DNA of 64,000 nucleotides. It comes from Peptidiphaga gingivicola. Lineage in GTDB: Bacteria; Actinomycetota; Actinomycetes; Actinomycetales; Actinomycetaceae. Both the position numbers and the translations under genes were made by a program. The stretch is taken from the NCBI RefSeq assembly GCF_001652275.1, contig NZ_LVZK01000001.1:682001-746000 (forward strand). The letters are read 5' to 3'. The notes beneath the pieces were generated by a model that was given only the letters and a program-made list of their open reading frames with translations, did not search any database and was not told the DNA's origin. Below are positions 17,611-26,091 of the stretch, piece after piece (the stretch's first letter is position 1; each line of letters starts with the position of its first letter).

Positions 17611-17660
17611 GCGGCATCCGGCTGAGCACGTAGCCGGCGCGGCATCCGGCTGAGCACGTG
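17611..17660. repeat. Direct repeat GCGGCATCCGGCTGAGCACGT
   Basis: A 21-base sequence occurs twice, near 17611 and 17639, separated by seven bases, between tRNA-Gly and dcd. Confidence 0.7.
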
Positions 17661-17801
17661 GAACAAAACAAATAGGTGATGCTCGAAGATAACCTTTGCT
17701 TGCTTCGTTCGAGAGGGCTGCTGGCTGTGTCACTCGCCTGCAAAATTAGGCGCGCCAACGGATGAAGTTCCGTGAGCCAGCTCGTTAGATACCCTTGAAT
17801 C

Positions 17802-18395
17802 GTGCTTCTATCCGATCGTGACATCCTCTCCTACGTCGACTCGGGTCGAGTCCGCCTGGAGCCGTGGGACCGGCAGATGATCCAGCCTTCGAGCGTCGAT
17901 GTTCATCTTGACCGCTTTTTTCGGCTGTTCAACAACCATCGCTATCCCGTCATCGATCCCGCTGCCGACCAGTCTGAGCTCACTCGCCTCGTTGACGTTC
18001 CGGCCCAGGGTTCTTTCGTTTTGCATCCGGGAGAGTTTGTTCTGGGATCGACTTACGAGACGGTTACTTTGGCCGACGACGTCGCCGCGCGCCTCGAAGG
18101 AAAATCGAGCCTGGGCAGGCTAGGGCTGCTCACCCATTCGACGGCGGGATTCATCGACCCGGGTTTCTCCGGCCACGTGACCCTTGAGCTTTCCAATACG
18201 GCCACGCTGCCCATCATTTTGTATCCGGGCATGAAGGTGGGGCAGCTGTGCTTCTTCCAGCTTTCTTCCGCGGCGGACAAGCCCTACGGGTCGGGTGCGA
18301 GCGGTTCGCGATATCAGGGCCAGCGTGGCCCTACCGCATCGCGATCTCATCTCAACTTCCACAGAATCGACGTCGGCGACGCTCCCATCAAATAG
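17802..18395 (+). CDS. dcd: dCTP deaminase, dUMP-forming
   Basis: 197 residues from GTG 17802. Motifs of the trimeric Dcd/Dut family run through the protein: [10 protein letters not shown] near residue 28, [13 protein letters not shown] near 105 and [22 protein letters not shown] near 117 (contains the catalytic Glu). The close match to the mycobacterial bifunctional enzyme suggests direct conversion of dCTP to dUMP, supplying thymidylate synthase. The C-terminal [12 protein letters not shown] lid is intact. Confidence 0.95.
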   Translation: MLLSDRDILSYVDSGRVRLEPWDRQMIQPSSVDVHLDRFFRLFNNHRYPVIDPAADQSELTRLVDVPAQGSFVLHPGEFVLGSTYETVTLADDVAARLEGKSSLGRLGLLTHSTAGFIDPGFSGHVTLELSNTATLPIILYPGMKVGQLCFFQLSSAADKPYGSGASGSRYQGQRGPTASRSHLNFHRIDVGDAPIK

Positions 18396-18538
18396 CGAGT
18401 GCGACGGGCACGGATCGCAATTGCGCAGCGGACCATAGCGAATGATGTGGATGGCAAGTGGACGCTGTGGATGGAAAGTCGCGTGACATCCTCGATCACG
18501 CGATAATATGACCAGCGACGACAAGAAGGGAGTCCCCT

Positions 18539-18835
18539 ATGGACATTGGATGGAAGCTCGTCAGTGCGGGCGCGGGCATCGTCTCGGGAATCATCGCGAA
18601 CAAGGCCGTGGACGTGGTGTGGAAGTCGGTCTCCGGCCGCGCTCGGCCGGAGGAGAACGATTTCTCCGAACCTCTTCGCACCGCGCTGGTCTTTTCAGTC
18701 GTATCGGCCACCGTGGGCGCTGTGGTCAACGAATTGGTTCTGCGCCGGGCGGCGCGCTGGTATGGGCTGAGCGATGCGCTCGCTGCCGGTTTGAAAGATT
18801 CCTCGAAATCAAAAGGCTCTTCGAAATCGAAGTGA
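18539..18835 (+). CDS. DUF4235 membrane protein
   Basis: 98 residues; start ATG 18539 follows AAGAAGGGAG. Two hydrophobic segments (KLVSAGAGIVSGIIANKAVD and ALVFSVVSATVGAVVNELV) and an RRAARWYG motif fit DUF4235, a small actinobacterial membrane family of unknown role. The end KDSSKSKGSSKSK is a coding duplication right before the stop. Confidence 0.8.
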   Translation: MDIGWKLVSAGAGIVSGIIANKAVDVVWKSVSGRARPEENDFSEPLRTALVFSVVSATVGAVVNELVLRRAARWYGLSDALAAGLKDSSKSKGSSKSK

Positions 18836-18877
18836 CGTCTGAGGCCGAAGGCGCTCACCCGTGCGTTTGGCCGACTT

Positions 18878-18907
18878 TTGAACGCTAGAAGCCTTTGCTT
18901 GTAGCAT
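18878..18907 (+). promoter_or_regulatory. Probable promoter of thiBPQ
   Basis: TTGAAC at 18878-18883 and TAGCAT at 18902-18907 are separated by 18 bases. The predicted start of transcription falls just before the riboswitch. Confidence 0.45.
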
Positions 18908-18915
18908 TGTCCGTG

Positions 18916-19045
18916 CGACAGGGGAGCGCCACAAGGGCGCTGAGAGTGCGAAAGCAGACCCTCGAACCTGATCCGGTTAGCACCGGCGAAGGGAGTCGAG
19001 CTCTCCCCGCCGAAGGCGGCGGGCCCTCCTGAAATGGAGGAAGCA
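18916..19045 (+). promoter_or_regulatory. TPP riboswitch with Shine-Dalgarno sequestering hairpin
   Basis: The aptamer (18916-18998) contains the thi-box signatures GGGCGCTGAGAG, CAGACCCTCGAACCTGATC and TTAGCACCGGCGAAGGGAG. P1 closes with CGAC/GTCG. Downstream, CCCGCC-GAA-GGCGG forms one hairpin (19006-19019), and CCTCC at 19025-19029 can pair with GGAGG at 19036-19040, which is the ribosome-binding site of thiB (ATG 19046). Control is therefore probably translational: bound thiamine pyrophosphate hides the site. Confidence 0.92.
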
Positions 19046-20068
19046 ATGATACGCAAGAGACTTCGCTCCGCCGCCTGCCTAGTTGCGGCACTCGCGATGG
19101 TGGGTTGCTCGGGTGAATCGACTGAGGCAAAAAAAGCCGACTCTAAAACCGTCACCGTGCTCACGCACGATTCGTTCAATCTTCCCAAGGAACTCGTTAA
19201 GGAGTTCGAGTCGAAGACGGGATACAAGCTCGTTACGACCCCCGCGGGCGACGCCGGCGTCGCCAATCAACTGGTCCTCACGAAGAAATCGCCGAAGTAC
19301 GACGCCGTCTACGGAATCGACAGCTACACGGCCGGGATTCCCGCCGGCGAGGGACTGCTCGTCGACTATGCCTCGCCGGCTCTGCCGCAATCGGCCAAGG
19401 AGTATGAGATCAAGGGGGTCAAAGGGCTGACGCCCGTCGACCGCGGCGACGTGTGCATCAACGTGGACCACAAATGGTTCAAAGAGAAAGGAGTCAAAGA
19501 GCCGACGGGCGTGGACGATCTCGCGAAGCCCGAGTACTCCAAGCTCCTCTCGATCATCGATCCGAACGCTTCGACCACCGGTTTCGCCTACCTTGCGGGT
19601 GTGAGAACTGTGAAGGGCGAGGACGCGAAGGGGTACCTGAGCCGGATGGCGGCGGGCGGCGTCCACGTCGCATCCGACTGGACGAACGCCTACAACGTCG
19701 ATTTTTCGGCTGGAGAGGGCAAAGGCAACTATCCTCTCGTCCTGTCCTACGCCTCGTCGCCCGCGTTCGCGAAGGACACCGGCGTGATCGAGTCGACGTG
19801 CGTGCGCCAGATCGAGTACGCCGGAGTGGTCAAGGGAACCGACAACGAGAAGGGCGCGAAGGCCTTCGTCGATTTCATGGTTTCGAAGAAGGTTCAAAGC
19901 GCGATTCCGACGTCGATGTACATGTATCCGGTGGATTCCAGCGTGCAGCTGCCCGCCGAATGGGCCGCCAAAGCCAAGCTGGCGAAGAATCCGATCGTGC
20001 CCGATCCGGGCAAGGCGGCGGCAAGCCGCGACAAATGGCTCGAGGATTGGGCGGCGATCGCGAAATGA
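19046..20068 (+). CDS. thiB: Thiamine ABC transporter substrate-binding lipoprotein
   Basis: 340 residues from ATG 19046, under the TPP riboswitch. A lipoprotein signal ends at C21 (MVGC). The mature protein is a ThiB-like periplasmic-binding fold: TVTVLTHDSFNLPKELVKEF near residue 35, YDAVYGIDSY near 90 and PTSMYMYPVD near 290. It captures thiamine or its phosphates outside the cell and delivers them to ThiPQ. Its TGA is part of ATGA, the probable original start of thiP. Confidence 0.92.
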   Translation: MIRKRLRSAACLVAALAMVGCSGESTEAKKADSKTVTVLTHDSFNLPKELVKEFESKTGYKLVTTPAGDAGVANQLVLTKKSPKYDAVYGIDSYTAGIPAGEGLLVDYASPALPQSAKEYEIKGVKGLTPVDRGDVCINVDHKWFKEKGVKEPTGVDDLAKPEYSKLLSIIDPNASTTGFAYLAGVRTVKGEDAKGYLSRMAAGGVHVASDWTNAYNVDFSAGEGKGNYPLVLSYASSPAFAKDTGVIESTCVRQIEYAGVVKGTDNEKGAKAFVDFMVSKKVQSAIPTSMYMYPVDSSVQLPAEWAAKAKLAKNPIVPDPGKAAASRDKWLEDWAAIAK

Positions 20069-20114
20069 CGGATCGTAGAAGGACGCTGCCATTCTGAGGG
20101 CGAGAGCCGCCGCG

Positions 20115-20156
20115 GCCCGTCCCCGGGGCGCCCGTCCTCGCGCCCCGGGGACGGGC
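20115..20156. terminator. 16-bp perfect hairpin at the thiB-thiP junction
   Basis: GCCCGTCCCCGGGGCG at 20115-20130 is followed by its exact reverse complement at 20141-20156 with a 10-base loop. It lies inside the upstream part of the thiP frame. It could lower thiP expression relative to thiB or protect the thiB message. Confidence 0.5.
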
Positions 20157-20174
20157 ATCGCCACAGCGGCCTCC

Positions 20175-21836
20175 GTGGGGTTTCCAATGGCGCTCCTGGC
20201 GGTCTTCTTCGCATGGCCGGTCGGGGCGATGCTGGCCCGTGGCGTCGCGCCTCGCGCCCTCGAAACGCTCGGTTCGCCGCGCACGTGGGATCTCGTTGCG
20301 ACGACGTTGCGGATGGCCGCCGCCGGAACGCTCGGCTCCGTGATCCTCGGGATCCCCGGGGCCTACGCCCTTTATGTGTGCCGCTTTCCCGGGCAGCGGG
20401 CCCTGCGCGCTGTGGCGAGCGTGCCTTTCGTCCTCCCAACCGTCGTCGTCGGCGTGGCTTTCCGCTCCCTGCTCGGCAAGGACGGCGCATACTCCTTCCT
20501 GGAGCTCGACGGGACCGAAACGGCCGTGGTCGCCGCGATGGCGTTCTTCAACTTTTCCGTGGTCGTGCGAACGGTCGGCACGATGTGGGCGGGCCTCGAT
20601 CCGCGCTCGGCGGACGCCGCGCGGATGCTGGGCGCCGGGCCCGTCCGAGTCTTCCGCACGGTGACGCTGCCCGCCATCGCGCCCGCGATCGCGGGCGCGG
20701 CCAGCCTCGTCTTTCTCTTCTGCTCCACCGCCTACGGAATAGTGATGACTCTGGGCGGGGTGTCCACTTTGGAGTCGGAGATATGGGCGCGCACCAATCG
20801 GCTCAACTTCGACGTCGCAGCCGGCCTCTCGCTCGTGCAGTTTGTCATCGTGGCGCTCGCCCTCGTCGTCTCGTCGCGGTTCTCCCGCTCTGCGGCCCTG
20901 CGCATGGCGCGCCGCAAGAGAAGGCTGCGCCTGGCGGATGCGCCCGCCGTCGCGCTCACCGCCGTCGTGATTCTGGCGCTGATTCTCGCCCCCATAGCCT
21001 CGCTCATCGCCCGTTCGCTTGTTCACGCGGATGCGTGGAGTCTCGAAAACTACCGGCAGTTGGCGACGTCCGGATCGGGCTTCACCGGCGGTGTGACCGT
21101 GATCGAGGCCCTTGGCAACTCGTTGCGCGCCGCCGCGTACGCGACGCTTGTAGCCTTGGCCGTCGGCGTCCCGTTGGCTTTCGCGCTTTCGCGGCCTGCC
21201 AGAACCAGGCGGGCGCGCATCGGCCAGTCCCTCGCGGAGGCTTTCGCCATGGCGCCGCTGGGAGTCTCGTCTGTGACGGTCGGATTCGGCTTTCTCATTG
21301 CGCTTCGAGGCCCGCCGCTGGAACTGGGAAGCGAGGCCGTGCCCTTCGCTCAAGCGATCGTGGCCGTGCCGATGGCGCTGCGCGCCCTCCTGCCGGTGCT
21401 GCGTGCGATCGATCCGCGCCTGCGCGAAGCCGCCGCGACGCTCGGCGCGGGTCCCGCGCGCATTCTGCGGACCGTCGATCTTCCCCTCGCCGCCAAGGGC
21501 TTGATGCTCGCCGCAGGCTTCGCCCTTGCGATCAGCCTGGGTGAGTTCGGCGCCTCGAGCTTCCTGGTCAGCGGCGAGAACGACACCCTTCCCGTTCTCA
21601 TCTCGCGTCTGCTCAACCGGCCGGGCGCCGCCAACTATGGGATGGCGCTCGCTGCCAGTGTGATTCTGGGGCTTCTGACAGCGCTCGTCATGTTCCTCTG
21701 CGAGCTGCCGGCAGGGCCCGATGCGAGGATGCCCGGAGCCGAAAAGGCTGCAGAGGCCGCGTCGACAGAGAAGAGATCAGCCGAATCAAGGGTCGAGGAA
21801 TCGAAGACAATGGCAAGAATCGAGGAATTGAAGTGA
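20175..21836 (+). CDS. thiP: Thiamine ABC transporter permease
   Basis: 553 residues from GTG 20175, a double-length permease with two homologous halves. Each half carries an EAA-type loop: RSADAARMLGAGPVRVFRTVTLP near residue 145 and RLREAAATLGAGPARILRTVDLP near 415. About twelve membrane segments. The frame is open upstream to 20079 without an ATG, whereas the ATG overlapping the thiB stop (20065) is in another frame and ends after ten residues (MTDRRRTLPF). A small indel may have shortened the N-terminus. The C-terminus ends in a duplicated RVEESK/RIEELK. Confidence 0.85.
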   Translation: MGFPMALLAVFFAWPVGAMLARGVAPRALETLGSPRTWDLVATTLRMAAAGTLGSVILGIPGAYALYVCRFPGQRALRAVASVPFVLPTVVVGVAFRSLLGKDGAYSFLELDGTETAVVAAMAFFNFSVVVRTVGTMWAGLDPRSADAARMLGAGPVRVFRTVTLPAIAPAIAGAASLVFLFCSTAYGIVMTLGGVSTLESEIWARTNRLNFDVAAGLSLVQFVIVALALVVSSRFSRSAALRMARRKRRLRLADAPAVALTAVVILALILAPIASLIARSLVHADAWSLENYRQLATSGSGFTGGVTVIEALGNSLRAAAYATLVALAVGVPLAFALSRPARTRRARIGQSLAEAFAMAPLGVSSVTVGFGFLIALRGPPLELGSEAVPFAQAIVAVPMALRALLPVLRAIDPRLREAAATLGAGPARILRTVDLPLAAKGLMLAAGFALAISLGEFGASSFLVSGENDTLPVLISRLLNRPGAANYGMALAASVILGLLTALVMFLCELPAGPDARMPGAEKAAEAASTEKRSAESRVEESKTMARIEELK

Positions 21837-22666
21837 GCGAGGCCAATGCGCCGCTTCTGCAGGTCGCCGATTTCAGCGTCGTCTATCCCGACGGGCACGT
21901 CGCCGTCGACGGCGTCGACCTGACCGTGGCCGAAGGCGAGATCGTCGCCTTGCTCGGTGCGTCGGGCTCGGGAAAATCCAGCCTTTTGCGTGGAATTGCG
22001 GGGCTGGAGTCCGCTAGCGGCGAGGTGCGCATCCGTGGGGTCGACGTCTCGCGGCTGCCTCCGCACAGGCGGGACTGTGGAATGGTCTTCCAGGACGGTT
22101 TGCTCTTCCCGTATAGGAACGTGGCCAGAAACGTCGCCTATGGAATCGAGAGCCGTAGGCGCGTCCGGCGGATTGACGGCCGCGGGCGTGCCCTGCCAAT
22201 CGAGGGCTTCGGCCTGCGCACCGTCCGGGAGCGCAGGCGCGCCAGACGCCAAAAGGTTGCCGAGCTCCTCGAACTGGTTGGGCTTCCCGGATATGAAAAG
22301 CGCGAAGTCACAACGCTTTCGGGAGGTCAGGCGCAGCGGGTCGCTCTGGCGAGGTCTCTTGCGCGATCGCCTGCGCTCATGCTTCTGGACGAGCCCCTTT
22401 CGGCCTTGGACCGCGACCTTCGCGAGGCGCTCTCGCTTGAGCTGCGGAGGATTCTGACCGGAACCGGAGCTCTGACGGGGGCGGACGCCTTGACGGGGGC
22501 GGGCGTTTCGGCCGGGGCGGACTCCTTGACGGAGACGGACGCTTTGGCCGGGGCGGGCAATTCGACGGGAATCGGCGCCTTGTACGTGACGCACGACCAC
22601 GAGGAGGCCCGGCGGGTCGCCGACCGCGTCGTCGTCATGAAAGACGGGCGCTTCGTGTCGAAATGA
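21833..22666 (+). CDS. thiQ: Thiamine ABC transporter ATP-binding protein with repeat insertion
   Basis: 277 residues; GTG 21833 overlaps the thiP stop. Walker A GASGSGKSS near residue 43, signature LSGGQAQRV near 163, Walker B LMLLDEPLSALD near 183 and the switch His in YVTHDHEEA near 247. Between D-loop and switch, where relatives have about five residues, this copy has roughly 35 low-complexity residues (repeats of TGADALTGAG type; 22457-22573). The Q-loop region also has an Arg-rich extension. All catalytic motifs are intact, so activity is plausible. Three 20-base units straddle the stop codon. Confidence 0.9.
   Translation: MSEANAPLLQVADFSVVYPDGHVAVDGVDLTVAEGEIVALLGASGSGKSSLLRGIAGLESASGEVRIRGVDVSRLPPHRRDCGMVFQDGLLFPYRNVARNVAYGIESRRRVRRIDGRGRALPIEGFGLRTVRERRRARRQKVAELLELVGLPGYEKREVTTLSGGQAQRVALARSLARSPALMLLDEPLSALDRDLREALSLELRRILTGTGALTGADALTGAGVSAGADSLTETDALAGAGNSTGIGALYVTHDHEEARRVADRVVVMKDGRFVSK
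22457..22573 (+). repeat. Minisatellite inside thiQ
   Basis: Repeats of GACGGGGGCGGACGCCTT type with drift, encoding alternating Thr-Gly-Ala and Ala-Gly-Ala units. It stays in frame and contains no stop codon. Confidence 0.75.
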
Positions 22667-22713
22667 CCGCGCTCGTGTCGAAATGACCGCGCTGGTATCG
22701 GAATGACCGATCG
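22654..22713. repeat. 20-bp tandem repeat over the thiQ stop codon
   Basis: CGTGTCGAAATGACCGCGCT at 22654-22673 contains the TGA of thiQ; it is repeated exactly at 22674-22693 and with changes at 22694-22713. The result is three spaced copies of AATGACC. Confidence 0.85.
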
Positions 22714-22896
22714 TGCGGGCGGTTCGCGGACGGCCAAGGAAAGGACGACGAAGCAACGGCGGTCGAAGATGGGGCCGCCCGACGATGCAGCCGGCAGACG
22801 CTGGGAAAAGATGAGTCTTACCCGCCCCATTCGCACATGCTCCCACAATCGACGAGGATATAGGTCCCACGTCCTAGCGGCAATAGAATTGGCGGT

Positions 22897-23793
22897 ATGC
22901 GCATCGCCGAGATTGCCCCCGCCGACGTGGGGTCGTGGTTGCCGCGCGCAGTCGAGCACATGGCTCGGGTGCGCGTGGCTAGCGGCGCGCTGCGCGAAGG
23001 GCATCTCGCCGAGTACAAAATGAGGAAGGCGGCTATGTTTCGCGTCGGGGTGCCGCGCGATTCCCGCATTTTCACCTCGGAGGCGGGCGAATGGATGTGG
23101 CTGCGCCTGGGCGACGAACCGGAGGTTGTGGCCTCGCGCATAACCGGCGACCCAGCCCCATGGGTGCGCAAGATCTTTGCGACGTGTGACGACAGGCCGG
23201 TGGCGATGAAGGTCTTCCCGGGGGAGCGCGGCCTCGCCGAGCTTCCCTCGCGTGAGATATCGGAGAGGCTTGCCGTGCCCATCTCCGACGTCCACCTGAC
23301 CAGCACGTACGACGACATCCACGTCCGATCGATGACGGCGGCCGAGCTCGACACGTTCCTGGAGCGAACCATGCGTTCGGCGGACCGTCATCTCGCTCTG
23401 GCGTCCGGCTCGTGCCCGATGCGCGGCTCGTGGGACGTTTTGATGAAAGCAAGGGAGCGGCTTTCCGACGGTGTGGCCACCCCAGGGCACGCCCTCATGG
23501 CGATCTGCGTCGACTCGACGACGATAGGCGGAATGTGGGTGGAAATCGACGGCAAGGACGCTCGCATCTGGGACCTTCACGTCTACGAGGGATACCGCGG
23601 GCACGGCCACTCGAAAGCCGCATTGCTCGCGATGGCAGAGGGGCTCAAACGCGAGGGCGTCCACTACCTCAATGTCACGGTCATAGCCCCGAACACCGGC
23701 GCAATCGACATCTACGAATCCGTCGGTTTTCGAGTGACGGCGCGGCACGTCGTGCTGGAGCTGCCCACATTGGCGGGCCTCATCGAGCTGTAG
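22897..23793 (+). CDS. GNAT acetyltransferase, two-domain
   Basis: 298 residues. The C-terminal half is a GNAT domain: WDLHVYEGYRGHGHSKAALL near residue 230 carries the acetyl-CoA pyrophosphate loop (R/Q-x-x-G-x-G/A type) and NTGAIDIYESVGF near 268 the fourth motif. The N-terminal half (about 140 residues, two Trp-rich patches) looks like a degenerate second GNAT domain. Substrate unknown. Confidence 0.8.
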   Translation: MRIAEIAPADVGSWLPRAVEHMARVRVASGALREGHLAEYKMRKAAMFRVGVPRDSRIFTSEAGEWMWLRLGDEPEVVASRITGDPAPWVRKIFATCDDRPVAMKVFPGERGLAELPSREISERLAVPISDVHLTSTYDDIHVRSMTAAELDTFLERTMRSADRHLALASGSCPMRGSWDVLMKARERLSDGVATPGHALMAICVDSTTIGGMWVEIDGKDARIWDLHVYEGYRGHGHSKAALLAMAEGLKREGVHYLNVTVIAPNTGAIDIYESVGFRVTARHVVLELPTLAGLIEL

Positions 23794-23988
23794 CCGGCGG
23801 CCCTGGCTTAGGCTGTGGTTGCGCCCTGTCGCCTGGGCTTGCGCCCTTGCGGCCTGGTTGAGCCGCGCACCTAGGCCCTGGACTGAGCTGCGGCCTCGAT
23901 TTCGCGCCGAGTGCGACGACGCGGCGGGCCGACGTCGGACCTCGCCCGTGGGGAAGGGTCCACGCCAAGCGGGCTGAATCTTGCACTG
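23794..23988. repeat. Degenerate repeats, no gene
   Basis: Copies of GGCCTGGNTGAGC and GCCCTTGCG recur between 23794 and 23900 with heavy drift. No coding frame of interest is seen before the paralogue fragment at 23989. Confidence 0.5.
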
Positions 23989-24096
23989 CGGTCCACATAC
24001 ACTTGCGACTGTCAGCCGGCGCTCGCATACGCGGGCCTCATGAACGAATGTCTTGCCATGGTCCCGCGGTTCTTCTTCAGGGGGCCGGCGCGCTGA
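23989..24096 (+). pseudogene. C-terminal fragment of a DUF3137-like paralogue
   Basis: Reads LAYAGLMNECLAMVPRFFF before its stop, matching IAYASLMDEWLARVPGFFF, the end of the intact gene at 24126-24830. Nothing upstream of about 23989 matches, so only the last 35 residues of a former gene remain. Confidence 0.65.
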
Positions 24097-24125
24097 TTCA
24101 TCGGACCGCAGTCAGAGGTTAGGAA

Positions 24126-24830
24126 ATGATGAGTTTCAATGTGCTTGCGAGCATTGCCGCGAACGACGCCGCCAGCAACGCGTCGTCGTCCGGCACCCCG
24201 ATCGGGGTCAAGATCCTGATAGGAGCCTTCGTCGTCGTAATAATGCTCGTGGGAGCGTGGCTTGCAGTTCTGCAGCAGATGCGGCGCCAAAAGTGGGCCG
24301 AATCCCACGGATTCCGCTACATCAAGGCGGACGCGAACTTGGGGAAGGCCACTCGCCACGTCTTCGGGCTCGCCGGGAGGAGGCACGTCGCCCGCGACGT
24401 CGTCGTCATCCCCGCGGCGGCTGGAACCGCCCTCTATTACGAAGTCACATGGGTTGAAAGGCACGGCGAGGACGAGGAAAAGAAAAGGTGCACGTTCTTG
24501 CGTTACTCTCTGCCTGGGCCGCTGCCGCGCATGCACATCAAGCCGGAGGGGTTCTTCGGCTTAGCGAACAACGACATCAACACGGAGTGGCAGGCGTTCA
24601 ACAAGGAGTTCGACGTCAAATCCGAGGATGAGCAGGCTACCCACGCGTTGTTGACCGGGCCGATGCAGGAGTTCCTCATGGCTCGGATGCGGAAGATGCA
24701 CATGGAGATCGCGGGAGGGGAAGCTTTTCTTCGCCTTTCCAACTACAAATCAGAGGATTCCATTGCGTACGCAAGCCTCATGGACGAATGGCTCGCGAGG
24801 GTTCCCGGGTTCTTCTTCGGCCGGAGGTAG
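24126..24830 (+). CDS. DUF3137-like membrane protein, paralogue A
   Basis: 234 residues with one membrane segment at about residues 30-52 and a soluble domain. The core carries SLPGPLPRMHIKPEGFFGLANNDINTEWQAFNKEFDVKSEDEQ, split here only by family-conserved steps: a Pro-rich strand, an FFG turn, then FNxxFxV and a D-x-x-x-A-x-x-L helix. That pattern resembles DUF3137; the match is by eye. Two other full-length relatives and two fragments lie in the same 2.7 kb. Function unknown. Confidence 0.7.
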   Translation: MMSFNVLASIAANDAASNASSSGTPIGVKILIGAFVVVIMLVGAWLAVLQQMRRQKWAESHGFRYIKADANLGKATRHVFGLAGRRHVARDVVVIPAAAGTALYYEVTWVERHGEDEEKKRCTFLRYSLPGPLPRMHIKPEGFFGLANNDINTEWQAFNKEFDVKSEDEQATHALLTGPMQEFLMARMRKMHMEIAGGEAFLRLSNYKSEDSIAYASLMDEWLARVPGFFFGRR

Positions 24831-24865
24831 AGGCGCCTAGGCGCTTTTCGCCGGTCCGACGAGCC

Positions 24866-24912
24866 GCCGCCCGGCTCATTGCCGCGCATACGCATCAAAA
24901 GCCGGCGCCCGC
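24866..24912 (+). pseudogene. Internal fragment of a DUF3137-like paralogue
   Basis: The plus strand reads PPGSLPRIRIKSRR here, similar at both DNA and protein level to LPGPLPRMHIKPEG of paralogue A. It is isolated between two intact copies and has no start or stop of its own. Confidence 0.4.
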
Positions 24913-25156
24913 TGCGCTGATCTCGACCGCACGCCAATGTGCAAGGGGAGATCTCCACGCTCGGAGGTCTGGTGTGGCTGCCGGCGCCTGCCTAGAATCG
25001 GAATCAGTGACTTTCGCGCGGTCGGCGTCGAACCCTCCGGGCCTGCGGGTGGAAGGGCTTGCGGTCGAATCACTGCACTGACACTTGCTGCGTTATATCT
25101 CGACCGCTTCGAACGCGAACAGACTGCGCTTGGGCGGCCCCGTAGTTAGGGACAAA

Positions 25157-25852
25157 ATGACTGCTGCAATCACCGAAGTTGACGATCCAGTGAACAAAAC
25201 GCTGGCCATTGGACTGTTCACGTTTATATTCGTTTCTGTAGGCCTGTATGCCGTCTATTTCTTTATCATCTCGCGTTATCTGAGAGGAAGATGGGCGCGC
25301 AACAACGGAGTGCAGCTCATCAAGTCCGACAGGGACTTGGGAAGGCAGACCCGGGATGTGTTCGACCTCGCCGGCTGGGATCATTGTGCTTACGACGTTC
25401 TAATCATTCCGACGAACGCAGGGAATGCGAAATACTACGAGGTAAGATGGTTTACCAGGGACTCGCAGGGTTCATTGGGAAGTTCAGAAGGAAGGAAAGT
25501 GCAGCATTCAAAGGCTTACTTTTACTATCCGCTTCCTGGCTTTCTGCCTTATATCACGATCGAGCCTGAACGGCGGTTCGGACGTGCCAACGACGACATC
25601 AACACGGAGTGGCAGGCGTTCAACAAGGCCTTCGACGTCAGGTCGAGCGACGAACAGACGGCGCACGCTCTTCTAGCAGGCCCCGTCCAAGAGTTCCTCA
25701 TGGATCGCATGCGCGACTATCGCTTGACGTTTACGGATGACGAGCTCTATCTTTCAGTCGGTCGCTACAAGGCCAAGCGCTCTCTTGCCTACGGTCCGGT
25801 CCTGGACGAGTTCGTGTCCCGAGTGCCCGCATTCGTCTTCAGCCAAGAATAG
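25157..25852 (+). CDS. DUF3137-like membrane protein, paralogue B
   Basis: 231 residues from ATG 25157 (AGGGAC upstream). One membrane segment near residues 15-38, then the same domain order as paralogue A: RARNNG, DRDLGRQTRDVFDLAGWD, PLPGFLPYITIEPE, INTEWQAFNKAFDV and a final PVLDEFVSRVPAFVF. It is intact and in the same orientation. Codon use and GC are like its neighbours, so duplication within the genome is likelier than transfer. Confidence 0.7.
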   Translation: MTAAITEVDDPVNKTLAIGLFTFIFVSVGLYAVYFFIISRYLRGRWARNNGVQLIKSDRDLGRQTRDVFDLAGWDHCAYDVLIIPTNAGNAKYYEVRWFTRDSQGSLGSSEGRKVQHSKAYFYYPLPGFLPYITIEPERRFGRANDDINTEWQAFNKAFDVRSSDEQTAHALLAGPVQEFLMDRMRDYRLTFTDDELYLSVGRYKAKRSLAYGPVLDEFVSRVPAFVFSQE

Positions 25853-26091
25853 GAGTCCGATTAAGAAGGGAGCGGACCAAGAGGAGCAGTTCGACGAAGG
25901 CGAGGAGGACTGACGTTTACAAGCGGTCCGACGCACTCCGGATTGTGTGTTACGTTCATTCTAGAGTGAAAGTAGTCTGGAGGCGGGGTTTGAAATAAAC
26001 CGCGACAGAGTGGCGTTTACGTGCGAGCGAGGGCTTGTTCGTTCGCGAGCGCGCCTCTTCTTTTAGAAAATGACGACAGGGGAGATGTATT

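Noticed and set aside
20158-21353. Minus-strand frame over thiP
   Set aside because: Highly charged Arg/Gly/Glu translation without motifs, antisense to a permease with clear EAA loops.
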